Of a DNA stretch of 64,000 nucleotides, positions 19,327 to 26,956 are shown one piece after another. The number at the start of each line of letters is the position of its first letter. The stretch's first letter is position 1. This stretch comes from CAIYRG01 sp964494505 (GTDB taxonomy: Bacteria; Pseudomonadota; Alphaproteobacteria; Micropepsales; Micropepsaceae): NCBI GenBank assembly GCA_964494505.1, contig CAZBRO010000028.1, forward strand, positions 1 to 64,000. Reading direction: 5' to 3'. The translations under genes were made by a program, and so were the position numbers. The notes under the pieces were generated by a model, which was not told where the DNA came from, did not search any database, and saw nothing but the letters and a program-made list of their open reading frames with translations.

Positions 19327-21117
19327 GTCATCCGGAGTTCCCGGATTGAGGACGAAATCGTTGTCGGTGAGCTGGAAATCCACCGACGATTGTCCATAAC
19401 CCGCGCCGTTATCCTCGCTGAAGTCGCCTTCGAGGATGTTGTTGGAGATGTGGAAGCTGGAGATGGCCGAAACGAATCCCGAAATATCGTCCGGCACGAC
19501 GCGGTCATTGACGTAGACCGAGGCGCCGACCGGGATGTTGTCGGCGGCGCCGACATAGCTGTTTTCAAGGGTGAAATTGTCCGCGACGACCTCGAAGGCC
19601 TTGTTGACTTGGCCCGTCGACTCCGGGTTTTGGCCGTATTCCAAATCGGTGGCCTCGAAATCGAGGCCCTTGATCGTGACGTCTGCTGCTGTCACGAAGA
19701 AATTCGTGCCCCAATCGGACTCGATCGCCGCATTGACGGTCGCCGCCGTCGCGCCGGCGTCGGCGATCGCAGCCCCGGTTCCGTCCACCCCTTGGATGGT
19801 GACGCTCTTGTTCACCAGAAGGCCGACCGGATCGAACCCGCTGTTCGTATTGTCGGTGGCGTTGTAATTCGCCGATTCGGTGTAGCTTCCCGGCGCAACC
19901 AGGATCGTATCGCCATTGGATGCGTCGTCGATTGCGGTCTGCAAGGAATGCAAACCACCGTCGCTGCCCAGATTGTCGACGAGCAAGACCGTGTGGTCGG
20001 AGAACGCCAGTTTCTCGATACCGCTCAGCGTGTCGGTTTCTCCGCCCACCGTAACGGTCCAATGCCCGCCGGAAATGCCAATTGTTGCGTCCGAGCTGGC
20101 AGTCGTGGCGTAGCCGGCCGTGTCGAGGCCGTCGCCGCCCGCGAGCGAATTCGCTCCGCTGTCGCCTGTGAGCACGTCGTCGCCGGAACCGCCGGTGGCG
20201 TTCTCTATCGATGTGAATGTGACTGAATCCGGGTTGTTAAACGCATTGGATGCTGTACTCGCGGTGCCTGCGCTCAGATCGATGGACACGCTCGCACTGT
20301 TGTCCGAGAAACTGATGGCATCGCTGCCCGCGCCGCCCTCAATCGAGGCATCTCCACCGTGGTATTCGACATGGAATGTGGTGGGGACGTCGCTGCCGGT
20401 GACATCCTGTCCATCGGGCCCGTTCAGGTAGACGGTGATCGGCCGGGCATGATCGAGGAACGTATTTCCATCGACAAAATCCGAAATGTCGGTGGACACG
20501 AAGGGCAGGGGGGCGACTTCGGCGCCGACGGAATTGCCGAAGGTGTTGCCCGTGATGTGCATATCGACGGATTCCGTGACCACGCCATTGCCGTTTCCAT
20601 CGAACACATTGCCGCTGATCGTTCCCGAATGGCCTTCGACGATGTAGGCGCCTTCGCCCCAACCGTGCACGTAATTGTTCGTGAAACTGAGATTGCTCAC
20701 CGGCCCGGAGGTGCTGAAGGGGCGCTCCTCCACCGGTGTACCGACATATTCGGAGCCGGTGATCGTGGAGCCGCCGATGAATTGCGAATTTTCCACCGTG
20801 ACGTTGGCCGCGCTGATCAGCATGCCGTTCGGGAGATCGGTTCCATCGGCGGTCTGGGAATCGTAGCTGCCGCTGATCAGGACGCCATCGATGACCGCGT
20901 TATCCGCGGCGATCTTCATCCCGCCGGTAATGGTGCTTTCGGCCCCGCGCAAGCCGTCGCCGGCGACGCCGGAATTGGCGCCTTCGATCGTGACCGCTTT
21001 GTCGACCAGCACGTGCTCGTTATACGTGCCCGCGGCAAGGATGATCGTGTCGCCGTCGGACGCGAGATCGATTGCGTCCTGAATGGATTGCCCGTCGCTG
21101 ACGTTGTATATGGCCAC
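19324..21117 (-). CDS. Giant beta-helix/RTX exoprotein, N-terminal part
   Basis: 597 residues ending at the in-frame TAG. The true start is the GTG at 21117 (MAIYNVSDGQSIQDAID), with GGGAGAG 5 bases upstream; the frame is open to 21162 but only through a GC palindrome. It contains two beta-helix modules, each opening like SIQDAIDLASDGDTIILAAG and LQTAIDDASNGDTILVAPG, with inner PbH1-type rungs (GNGNGVVTESVDMHITGN) and one short RTX-like stretch (GGSGDDVLTGDSGANSLAGG). The linker DTLSGIEKLAFSDHTVLLVD recurs in the downstream fragment, which supports their being one protein. As typical of type I substrates there is no N-terminal signal peptide. If translation stops at the TAG, the product lacks the RTX array and the secretion tail. 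Confidence 0.82.
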   Translation of the reverse strand: MAIYNVSDGQSIQDAIDLASDGDTIILAAGTYNEHVLVDKAVTIEGANSGVAGDGLRGAESTITGGMKIAADNAVIDGVLISGSYDSQTADGTDLPNGMLISAANVTVENSQFIGGSTITGSEYVGTPVEERPFSTSGPVSNLSFTNNYVHGWGEGAYIVEGHSGTISGNVFDGNGNGVVTESVDMHITGNTFGNSVGAEVAPLPFVSTDISDFVDGNTFLDHARPITVYLNGPDGQDVTGSDVPTTFHVEYHGGDASIEGGAGSDAISFSDNSASVSIDLSAGTASTASNAFNNPDSVTFTSIENATGGSGDDVLTGDSGANSLAGGDGLDTAGYATTASSDATIGISGGHWTVTVGGETDTLSGIEKLAFSDHTVLLVDNLGSDGGLHSLQTAIDDASNGDTILVAPGSYTESANYNATDNTNSGFDPVGLLVNKSVTIQGVDGTGAAIADAGATAATVNAAIESDWGTNFFVTAADVTIKGLDFEATDLEYGQNPESTGQVNKAFEVVADNFTLENSYVGAADNIPVGASVYVNDRVVPDDISGFVSAISSFHISNNILEGDFSEDNGAGYGQSSVDFQLTDNDFVLNPGTPDD

Positions 21118-21138
21118 GTTACTCTCCCTTGATTGCGC

Positions 21139-21160
21139 GCGCACGCGTTCACGCGTGCGC
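21139..21160. promoter_or_regulatory. GC palindrome upstream of the RTX start
   Basis: A perfect 10-bp inverted repeat, GCGCACGCGT (21139-21148) and ACGCGTGCGC (21151-21160), separated by two bases, ends 22 bases before the GTG start. It may be an operator or an mRNA 5' hairpin. A looser GCGCGC-rich inverted segment also precedes the second RTX gene (about 44750-44775). Confidence 0.5.
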
Positions 21161-21687
21161 AAGCGTTAGCTGCACCCCGAAAAATCGTGATGATTTTGTT
21201 ACTCGCAAAAACCGTCCTTACACGGACGATAGGCTACGCGAGATCGGCCGGACAAAATGGAATCGAGAGCGCCCCCCGGTACTTCCGATTCCATTGCGCA
21301 GGCGTGAACACAGGCTGAAAGACGGTAAAGAATGCTCGCAAACGCCCGGATGGGCGCTCGTCAGACCGTTGATGAAATGAAAAGAAAACCGGCGCTGCAT
21401 GATCTGCCCCCCCTCGGCGATCAGGACAACCGTCTCAAGTAGTAGTTGAGCTTTTCTACCTTAGGGAGTCAATGGCGTCATATTCAATTCACGGGAGAAA
21501 AAATTCCGCGGATGGGAAATCGAGGTTGCAAATACAAGAAACAACGTTGTTCCAATTGCTTATAAGCAGACATTGAGAAAAAAGCGGATCGAGGCCTGCA
21601 TTCCTTCGGGCAATGGTGCGGGTTGCATTTTTTGGCACCTGCACGCCCGACGATGTGACGGAGTCAACCCGGGGCTGCAAATTCAGA
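21161..21687. other. Intergenic stretch upstream of the RTX gene
   Basis: No gene is supported in these 527 bases. The region is less GC-rich than its surroundings and probably carries the promoter of the giant exoprotein gene and the trailer of tRNA-Ser. Short open frames on both strands have no ribosome sites and no recognisable sequence. Confidence 0.5.
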
Positions 21688-21777
21688 TGGCGGATGGGGC
21701 GGGATTCGAACCCGCGAGAGGCGTGAACCTCTGCCGGTTTTCAAGACCGGTGCCTTCAACCGCTCGACCACCCATCC
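21688..21777 (-). tRNA. tRNA-Ser(UGA)
   Basis: On the minus strand a complete serine tRNA folds: acceptor stem GGATGGG/CCCATCC, discriminator G and an encoded CCA (21688-21690), D arm, anticodon stem CCGGT/ACCGG around loop CTTGAAA (anticodon TGA), a long class II variable arm, and T arm GCGGG-TTCGAAT-CCCGC. Its first 39 nucleotides (21739-21777) are duplicated at 42426-42464 at the far end of the prophage, so its 5' half and upstream promoter are now likely phage-supplied. Confidence 0.96.
21739..21777. repeat. attL: 39-bp direct repeat inside tRNA-Ser
   Basis: Identical over 39 bases to 42426-42464. It covers tRNA nucleotides 1 to 39, that is the acceptor 5' strand through the end of the anticodon loop. 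The next base on either side differs between copies, which fixes the repeat limits. Confidence 0.93.
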
Positions 21778-21827
21778 GCATTTAGAAACAATAACTTAAT
21801 TCATGACACCCACTACCGGAATTGAGA

Positions 21828-21849
21828 ATTGGCACCCGATTGGCACCCG
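21828..21849. promoter_or_regulatory. Putative integrase arm-type sites, left end
   Basis: Two tandem 11-bp copies of ATTGGCACCCG (21828-21838 and 21839-21849) lie 50 bases inside the left attachment site. The same pair recurs at 42286-42308 near the right end. Repeated short sites flanking the core are what tyrosine integrases use for arm binding. Confidence 0.6.
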
Positions 21850-21883
21850 CCGCGTAACCGTTCCCCGGCGGAAGCACCTGAAA

Positions 21884-23035
21884 TCATTCTCCTAGCGTGT
21901 GCCCGAAGGCCGCTTCGATGACAAGCGCTGCTTGGTTGTCTGTATTCTTGAACAGGTGCCCGTACACGCCGAGCGTAATGGTTGGTGACGCGTGCCCAAT
22001 GCGCCGGCTGATCGTCAGCACGTCCATGCCGGAGGCGATGAGCTGGGAAACGTGCGTGTGCCGTAGGGCATGAAAGCTGACCTTGGGAAGTTTCTTGGCC
22101 ACCGTAAGGCGCGACCATTCCCGGGTGATGCTGTTGGGCTTCCTTGGGCCGCCGTCCGGCGTGCAGAACACAAGATCATCCGGCGCCGCCTTGCCCACGC
22201 CTAGTGCCAGCCGTAGCTCCTGCTGGGCTCGCCAGTGGCCGCGCAGTTCGGCAACCAGGGACGAGGGGAGGGCAATGTTTCGCCTCCCGTGACGCGTCTT
22301 CGGCTCTTTGAAGCGCAATCCCGCCTTTGTTTCCTCGAGCGAGCGCTCGACCTGGATCTTCGCGGCATCAAGATTCACGTCGCGCCAGCGCAACGCCAAA
22401 ATCTCCCCGCGGCGCATTCCTGTCGAGAAAGCGGTCAAGACGATGGGATACATCGCCGCGCCCCTTAACGTCCGTAAGGTGGCATTGACCTGATCGGCGC
22501 TCAGGATTTCCATCTCAGCCGGAACTACCTTCGGCGGCTCGACAACGGAAGCGACATTTCGGGAAACGATGCCCCACTGCATCGCGTGCCCGAGCGCACG
22601 ATGCATGATCCGATGTATGTGCCCAACGGTCCGTGGCGCGAGCCCGCCACCCTTCGCTCGGCCGTCTCGCTGCAATTTCGCATATAGCGTCGAGAGGCTG
22701 ACTGGGCGAAGTTTCTGAACGAGTTCTGTGCCAATGTTGGGTGCGATATGGATTCTCACCAGTTCGCGGTAGCGCTCGATCGTCTTCGGCGACAAATTGA
22801 GCGACGCCCAATCGCGGTCCCACTGCTCTAAGAACTGCGCCGTCGTGAGCTTGGACGGATCAACATAGTTGCCATTGTTCGCGCCATTCATCAGCCGGAC
22901 GAGCTCGGCCTCGGCATCCTTTTTGATGCCGCGAAATGTGTGGTAAGCGATTTTCCGCTTGCCATCGGCGGCGCGGCCCACATCGAATTTAAGGCGCCAC
23001 GATGACTTGCCGCGGCGGATGATGGCGCCCTTCAT
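21884..23035 (-). CDS. int: Tyrosine-recombinase phage integrase
   Basis: A 383-residue site-specific recombinase that inserts and excises the element at tRNA-Ser. It has an N-terminal AP2-like arm-binding part (residues 1-60, RRGKSSWRLKFDV...GRAADGKRKI), a SAM-like core-binding domain (LTTAQFLEQWDRDWASL onward, about 62-165), and a catalytic domain with the R-H-R-Y set: STGMRRGEILALRW (Arg), HALRHTHVSQL (His and Arg), IGHASPTITLGVYGHLF (nucleophile Tyr). The sequence looks intact. Its stop lies about 105 bases from the attachment site. It overlaps the upstream RHH gene by 4 bases (ATGA), so expression of the two is linked. Confidence 0.95.
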   Translation of the reverse strand: MKGAIIRRGKSSWRLKFDVGRAADGKRKIAYHTFRGIKKDAEAELVRLMNGANNGNYVDPSKLTTAQFLEQWDRDWASLNLSPKTIERYRELVRIHIAPNIGTELVQKLRPVSLSTLYAKLQRDGRAKGGGLAPRTVGHIHRIMHRALGHAMQWGIVSRNVASVVEPPKVVPAEMEILSADQVNATLRTLRGAAMYPIVLTAFSTGMRRGEILALRWRDVNLDAAKIQVERSLEETKAGLRFKEPKTRHGRRNIALPSSLVAELRGHWRAQQELRLALGVGKAAPDDLVFCTPDGGPRKPNSITREWSRLTVAKKLPKVSFHALRHTHVSQLIASGMDVLTISRRIGHASPTITLGVYGHLFKNTDNQAALVIEAAFGHTLGE

Positions 23036-23799
23036 GAATTCACCTCACCCTTTGGAGTGCGCCCAGGAGCGGCGCGTGACAGATCAAATTTCCGCCCGGC
23101 CTCAGCTTCCAGACGTGTAAGTTGATCGCGCGCACTTTCGGCATTTAATCGGGCAATCAAGGATTCCATGTTGGTTCCCGCTAGCTGGGCGATTTCCTTC
23201 CGCGACTTATTTCCTCGGACAGGAGGTATGCCCCGCCCGCGCCCCTTGAGCTCCTCGACAATCATCTGTGCGATGTGGGGGCCCTCTGTTTCGGCCGCCA
23301 CGACAAAAGCACGCTGCCAAGATAACCCTATATGGTCCGTCTCCGGAACAACGGGGAGCGATTCATCTATCGTGCCAGGTGGCCTGAACTGGCTGAGGAG
23401 GAAGTTTATTCCTGCCACCGTCTGATCGAACTTTCTCGAGTCAGTTAGCCAGCTGGGTAACGGCGTCCGCCGGCGCGGTTTCCCCGCATCGATTGAGCGC
23501 GGCGCACGCCTAGCTGCTTTCGGCGCATTGTGCGGATCATTCTCGATTTCAATCACAAGTGCGATGAGTCGCAATAATGCGTACGTCTCCTTTGATCCAA
23601 ATCGCTCTCTTATATCGCGATCTTCGTCGAATGAACGACGCAATCTGACCTCCACCTCCTGGGATAATGAGCGTCCACTTTGATCCTTGGCCCATTCCAA
23701 ACTGCGCCTCGTCGCTTCTGTAAGCCGCGCACTGAAGACGCTGTTTTTGCTCGAGTAGGGCCCGCTCGGCTTTCTGCCGGCTTTCGATGCCATGTTCAT
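23032..23799 (-). CDS. Ribbon-helix-helix-like regulator, integrase-linked
   Basis: A 255-residue protein of unknown family. Residues around SVFSARLTEATRRSLEWAKD and SGRSLSQEVEVRLRRSFDED read like an Arc/MetJ-type ribbon-helix-helix DNA-binding unit. The C-terminal two-thirds is charged and unrecognised, with a final helical NMESLIARLNAESARDQL segment. The start at 23799 (or 23793) follows GGACTGGA; the frame is open to 23853. The gene overlaps integrase by ATGA and faces the Xis-like gene across a ~100-base divergent region with a CTTACA-TGTAAG palindrome, so it may regulate itself and integration. DNA binding is inference. Confidence 0.65.
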   Translation of the reverse strand: MNMASKAGRKPSGPYSSKNSVFSARLTEATRRSLEWAKDQSGRSLSQEVEVRLRRSFDEDRDIRERFGSKETYALLRLIALVIEIENDPHNAPKAARRAPRSIDAGKPRRRTPLPSWLTDSRKFDQTVAGINFLLSQFRPPGTIDESLPVVPETDHIGLSWQRAFVVAAETEGPHIAQMIVEELKGRGRGIPPVRGNKSRKEIAQLAGTNMESLIARLNAESARDQLTRLEAEAGRKFDLSRAAPGRTPKGEVNS

Positions 23800-23817
23800 T
23801 CCAGTCCGTGAATTTGA

Positions 23818-23831
23818 CTTACAAATGTAAG
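23818..23831. promoter_or_regulatory. Palindromic operator candidate, early divergent region
   Basis: CTTACA-AA-TGTAAG is a perfect 6-bp inverted repeat with a 2-bp spacer, 19 bases upstream of the RHH-like start and between the two divergent early genes. Size and placement fit an RHH or lytic-switch operator. Confidence 0.45.
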
Positions 23832-23903
23832 CACATGGTCTTGAGCCGGTCAAGTCCGCCTTGGTATTCCTCTGTGCGAGGCGGTTATTTGCGAAGGTGG
23901 CTT

Positions 23904-24104
23904 ATGAGCAACAAGTCTAGCGAATGCGGCACCATGACGATTGTTGAGGCTGGCAAACGCCTCGGCATCGGTAGGAGCGGTGCGTATGAGGCTGCTCACC
24001 GGGGTGAGATTCCTACCATTAAAATAGGTCGCCGCCTGTTAGTTCCGGTGGTGGCACTCAATCGGCTTCTCAACGGCGATCAGCAGAACCCCCGCGCGGC
24101 ATAA
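23904..24104 (+). CDS. Excisionase-like helix-turn-helix protein
   Basis: A 66-residue winged-helix/MerR-like DNA-binding protein of the excisionase (DUF helix-turn-helix 17) type: MTIVEAGKRLGIGRSGAYEA is the helix-turn-helix and IPTIKIGRRLLVPVVALNRL the wing, the classic pattern for phage Xis and small transcription switches. The start at 23904 has GAAGGTGG upstream; the longer frame from 23787 is unlikely. Being the first rightward gene opposite integrase supports a directionality-factor role, but it could also be an early regulator. Confidence 0.8.
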   Translation: MSNKSSECGTMTIVEAGKRLGIGRSGAYEAAHRGEIPTIKIGRRLLVPVVALNRLLNGDQQNPRAA

Positions 24105-24108
24105 CGCG

Positions 24109-24291
24109 ATGCAGCGCCATTTTCCTGGCCAGTCATTTCGCCGATACGGCCACCAGAGCACGCCGGAGCGTTTGCGGCTCGAATTGCGCCAACGGATCGA
24201 CGGACTGACACAGGCCGACCTTCGTCGCGCGCTGGAGGGTAGCCGGGCCCGGCGGTGGTGGATCGAAGATCGCGAGGACGTCGATGGCTGA
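24109..24291 (+). CDS. Small hypothetical phage protein
   Basis: A 60-residue, arginine-rich protein lying between the Xis-like gene and the replication gene, overlapping the latter by 8 bases. The sequence (RLRLELRQRIDGLTQADLRR) suggests a helical segment but no family is recognised. Its position in a tightly packed early operon is the main evidence that it is real. Confidence 0.45.
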   Translation: MQRHFPGQSFRRYGHQSTPERLRLELRQRIDGLTQADLRRALEGSRARRWWIEDREDVDG

Positions 24292-25435
24292 CCTCGCCAA
24301 CAATCAATTGCCCCCGCCGTTGGTTCCGAAGGATGCCGACTTAAGGTGCTTTCCATGGACTCCGGTTAATCGGGCCAATCTGTTCAACAGCGCGTTCCAT
24401 GCGCTCGCAACAGACGCGGAGTGGCGGGCGGGCATCACGCTTTGGTTTAAGAGCTGGGATCAGATTCCAGCCGGCTCGCTTCCACAGGATGACGTGCAGT
24501 TATGCCGCCTTGCTGAGCTCGGCCGTGATCTGGAGGCCTGGCAGTCCGTAAAGGCGCGAGCGCTTCTGGGTTGGGCCCCGTGCTCGGATGGACGCCTTTA
24601 CCATCCAGAGATAGCGCTTGATGTAAACGCCGCCCTCGCCAAGAAGCAGAACGCGAGCACGAAGGGCAAGGCCGGTGCGTCCGCCAGATGGCAGGCGAAA
24701 GCAATGCCTGCGCCTATGCCTGCCGATGGCACAGGCAATGCCGCGGCGATAGCTGAAGCAATGCCTGCGCCTATGCCTGCCGATGGCACAGGCAATGCCG
24801 CGGCGATAGCTGAAGCAATGCCTGCGCCTATGCCTGCCGATGGCAATAGACCTGACCAGAATAGACCAGACCTGAATAGCTCGCTTCGCTCGCAAGACGC
24901 GCGCGCGGGTGTGGTTATCATCGATCCCAATGAACTGATTGAGGCATTTGAGGTCGCCAGGAGTTTGGTTCGATGGCACGCGGCTACCGATGTGAATGAG
25001 TCTTTCAAGCAATTCACAATGGTGTCTTCCGAAATTTCGCCCGATCAACTTCTACAACGCATTCGGGCATACGGAGCAGCGCTGTCGAAAGGGCGGAAGG
25101 GCGAACCCGCTTTTGCCGTAACCCTCCAACGGTTCCTCGCCGAACGCATGTGGGAGCGCTATGCACCGGCACCGCAAAAGAAAAGTCGCCTCGCGCTGCC
25201 GAAATCCGTGATGTGGAAAGATCACGCTGAGGCGGAAGCTCGTCTCCGCGCGGAAATGGGAGATGAGGAATTCGAAACCGGCCCCGGACAGTGCCAGGTG
25301 CTGATCGAAGATGACCAGGTTGTCCTGCTGGCGAAATCATCTTTTGCCCTAAAACGCGCCGACGATCACGCCTTCCGGATTGAGCGCGTACTCGGAAAGC
25401 CCGTTACGGTGCGGCCTGCGCAGGTGGCCGCATGA
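24284..25435 (+). CDS. DUF1376/YdaU-like phage replication protein
   Basis: A 383-residue protein whose N-terminal ~130 residues (FPWTPVNRANLFNSAFHALA, ITLWFKSWDQIPAGSLPQDD, WQSVKARALLGWAPCSDGRL, YHPEIALDVNAALAKK) match the DUF1376/YdaU fold, found in phage replication-initiation regions. A low-complexity linker follows, with nearly three copies of a 19-residue unit (AMPAPMPADGTGNAAAIAE), then a C-terminal domain (about 210-383) resembling those that contact DnaB-type helicases. It overlaps the next gene as ATGA. A DNA-replication role is inferred from family and location. Confidence 0.75.
   Translation: MADLANNQLPPPLVPKDADLRCFPWTPVNRANLFNSAFHALATDAEWRAGITLWFKSWDQIPAGSLPQDDVQLCRLAELGRDLEAWQSVKARALLGWAPCSDGRLYHPEIALDVNAALAKKQNASTKGKAGASARWQAKAMPAPMPADGTGNAAAIAEAMPAPMPADGTGNAAAIAEAMPAPMPADGNRPDQNRPDLNSSLRSQDARAGVVIIDPNELIEAFEVARSLVRWHAATDVNESFKQFTMVSSEISPDQLLQRIRAYGAALSKGRKGEPAFAVTLQRFLAERMWERYAPAPQKKSRLALPKSVMWKDHAEAEARLRAEMGDEEFETGPGQCQVLIEDDQVVLLAKSSFALKRADDHAFRIERVLGKPVTVRPAQVAA
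24701..24843 (+). repeat. 57-bp in-frame tandem repeat
   Basis: Two and a half copies of a 57-bp unit (24701-24757, 24758-24814, 24815-24843), nearly identical at DNA level, encode a Pro/Ala-rich linker in the replication protein. The high identity suggests recent slippage and length variation between strains. Confidence 0.85.
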
Positions 25436-25764
25436 GCGCTGCCGAATGTTTCCCGGAAAACAACGTCATAGAAATCGCGGAAAGTCGCGCGTGCGCATGT
25501 GGTCGACCGATTGATCGGCGCGGTCGTAACTGCCGCCGATGTGCCGCCCTGGCCTCAGCTGCATATCGCCGCCGGCAGCGCATACGAGCCGAACTGAAAC
25601 AGGCCGAAGCGCTGAGAGCAATTCGCGAAAAACATAGCGGCTGCGCGGGGCGGCCGGGCACACCAAGCGAACCTCGAAACCCTGAAGCGATTGGGCAAAG
25701 CCGCTTCGCCGGAAATGGAAAGGTTCGCGACCCCGCAAATTGCCCCTGGCGCTCAGCGCAATGA
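25432..25764 (+). CDS. Small Cys-rich (zinc-finger-like) protein
   Basis: A 110-residue basic protein. CACGRPIDRRGRNCRRC has the CxC-x9-CxxC spacing of a small zinc ribbon, followed by an arginine-rich helix (YRRRQRIRAELKQAEALRAI) that could bind nucleic acid. Its ATG overlaps the stop of the replication gene (ATGA), placing it in the same operon. The C-terminal third is low in structure. No named family is recognised; a role in replication or early regulation is a guess. Confidence 0.6.
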   Translation: MSAAECFPENNVIEIAESRACACGRPIDRRGRNCRRCAALASAAYRRRQRIRAELKQAEALRAIREKHSGCAGRPGTPSEPRNPEAIGQSRFAGNGKVRDPANCPWRSAQ

Positions 25765-25836
25765 GCAGCCCGCAGTCGAGAATCGATATTCGAGTCCGAA
25801 ACCAGAATTCCCCAAAAGCAGAAAGGAAATATCACC

Positions 25837-26469
25837 GTGAACCTAACTCAGAAATTGGAACAGGCGCGAGTGGATAGGGACGCAGTGGCCGACCGATTGC
25901 AGCGCGCGCAAGAGGCCATGGTCGACGCCGAAAGCCGCCGCCGCGATTTTAGCCTCAAGTCCGCGCTGGGCGATTCCGCCGCACTGAAGGCGATGAGGGC
26001 CGCGACGACAGCTCGGGATGATTTACAAGCGCTGATCGAAGATTTGACGATAGCCATCGAATCGGCGGACGCAAGAATTGCAGCCGCAGAGCGAGATGTT
26101 ATTTTGGCCGCGGCGAGCGAAGCCCGCCGCGCACTTTTGGAACTCGTAGCCGAGCGCCTGAAGGTGCTGGACCGGATCGCGAAACGCGAAATGGAGAACT
26201 GGCAGGATCTCGAAGAGCTCAAGCGCCTACGGCCGCAATTCGAAGTCTTCCTAAGGGTGCCGGAGATTTATGTCGATGTGAGATTCTCGAACCAAATTTG
26301 GGGCATTCTCACGGGCGACAATGTGAAGCTTGCACGGCTCGTCGCCATGCACATGCCCTGGCCTGTTTGGAGCGAATGGGCTTCATACCCTGTGCCGAAA
26401 GAAGACTTAATCGGCCGCGAGCGCGAGATGTGGGGGAGGGCGTTTGCTTCGAAAGATGCTGCCGCCTAA
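25837..26469 (+). CDS. Coiled-coil hypothetical phage protein
   Basis: A 210-residue protein starting at GTG 25837 with AAAGGAAA upstream. Residues 1-115 are a nearly continuous heptad-type coiled coil rich in Ala, Arg, Asp and Glu (QKLEQARVDRDAVADRLQRA and ADARIAAAERDVILAAASEA). The C-terminal 90 residues (FEVFLRVPEIYVDVRFSNQI) look globular. No family is recognised. The length and helical start are compatible with a scaffolding or DNA-associated protein, but nothing decides this. Confidence 0.6.
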   Translation: MNLTQKLEQARVDRDAVADRLQRAQEAMVDAESRRRDFSLKSALGDSAALKAMRAATTARDDLQALIEDLTIAIESADARIAAAERDVILAAASEARRALLELVAERLKVLDRIAKREMENWQDLEELKRLRPQFEVFLRVPEIYVDVRFSNQIWGILTGDNVKLARLVAMHMPWPVWSEWASYPVPKEDLIGREREMWGRAFASKDAAA

Positions 26470-26523
26470 GCCCGAGAGCACGCCCGCCCAACGGCTTCAA
26501 TGAGAGAGTGGAGAACGAGAACC

Positions 26524-26955
26524 ATGACTTTACTTGAGAGAATCCGAAACCGGGTCAGCGTGGCGCATTTGGCCTGCAATTTTGGCATGGAACGCCACCC
26601 ACGATGTGAGCCACCCAAGGCAGGGCACACCGAATTGTTTAACGCCGGTGTTGCCGAAGGTGCGGAGGTCGAGCGGGCGCGCGTTCGGCAAATTATCGAA
26701 GCAGGGCTTGCCGCCGGTAAGCTTGATGCGGCGTGCGCGCTGGCATTTAGGACGCCGCTTTCTCCGCAGCACGCGATTTCCATGCTCGCATTGATTGCGC
26801 CGAGCGAGGGAGTTTGTGGTTCGCTGGCTGCACGTATGGCCCAGGTCAGCATCCCACGGGTGGGGGCAGGATGGTGCGGCAGCGGAGGTGGCGACCCAAT
26901 AGCAAACAGCTGGGCCCGTGCATATCAGGCAATCGCGCCGAAGACGGGAAGTTGA
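26524..26955 (+). CDS. Hypothetical protein resembling prohead-protease C-termini
   Basis: A 143-residue protein. The central part (ERARVRQIIEAGLAAGKLDA and LAFRTPLSPQHAISMLALIA) resembles the C-terminal helical tail of phage ClpP/S49-type head maturation proteases, where an extension of this type follows the protease domain. No protease domain or catalytic Ser is present, so if the likeness is real this is a detached tail or remnant. Start at 26524 is chosen over 26500 because of the GGAG upstream. The stop overlaps the next start region (TGAGATG), suggesting coupling. Confidence 0.5.
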   Translation: MTLLERIRNRVSVAHLACNFGMERHPRCEPPKAGHTELFNAGVAEGAEVERARVRQIIEAGLAAGKLDAACALAFRTPLSPQHAISMLALIAPSEGVCGSLAARMAQVSIPRVGAGWCGSGGGDPIANSWARAYQAIAPKTGS

Positions 26956-26956
26956 G

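Noticed and set aside
21739..21777. Second tRNA gene at 42426-42464
   Set aside because: Only the first 39 nucleotides are present, with no anticodon 3' stem, variable arm, T arm or acceptor 3' strand; it is the attR remnant.
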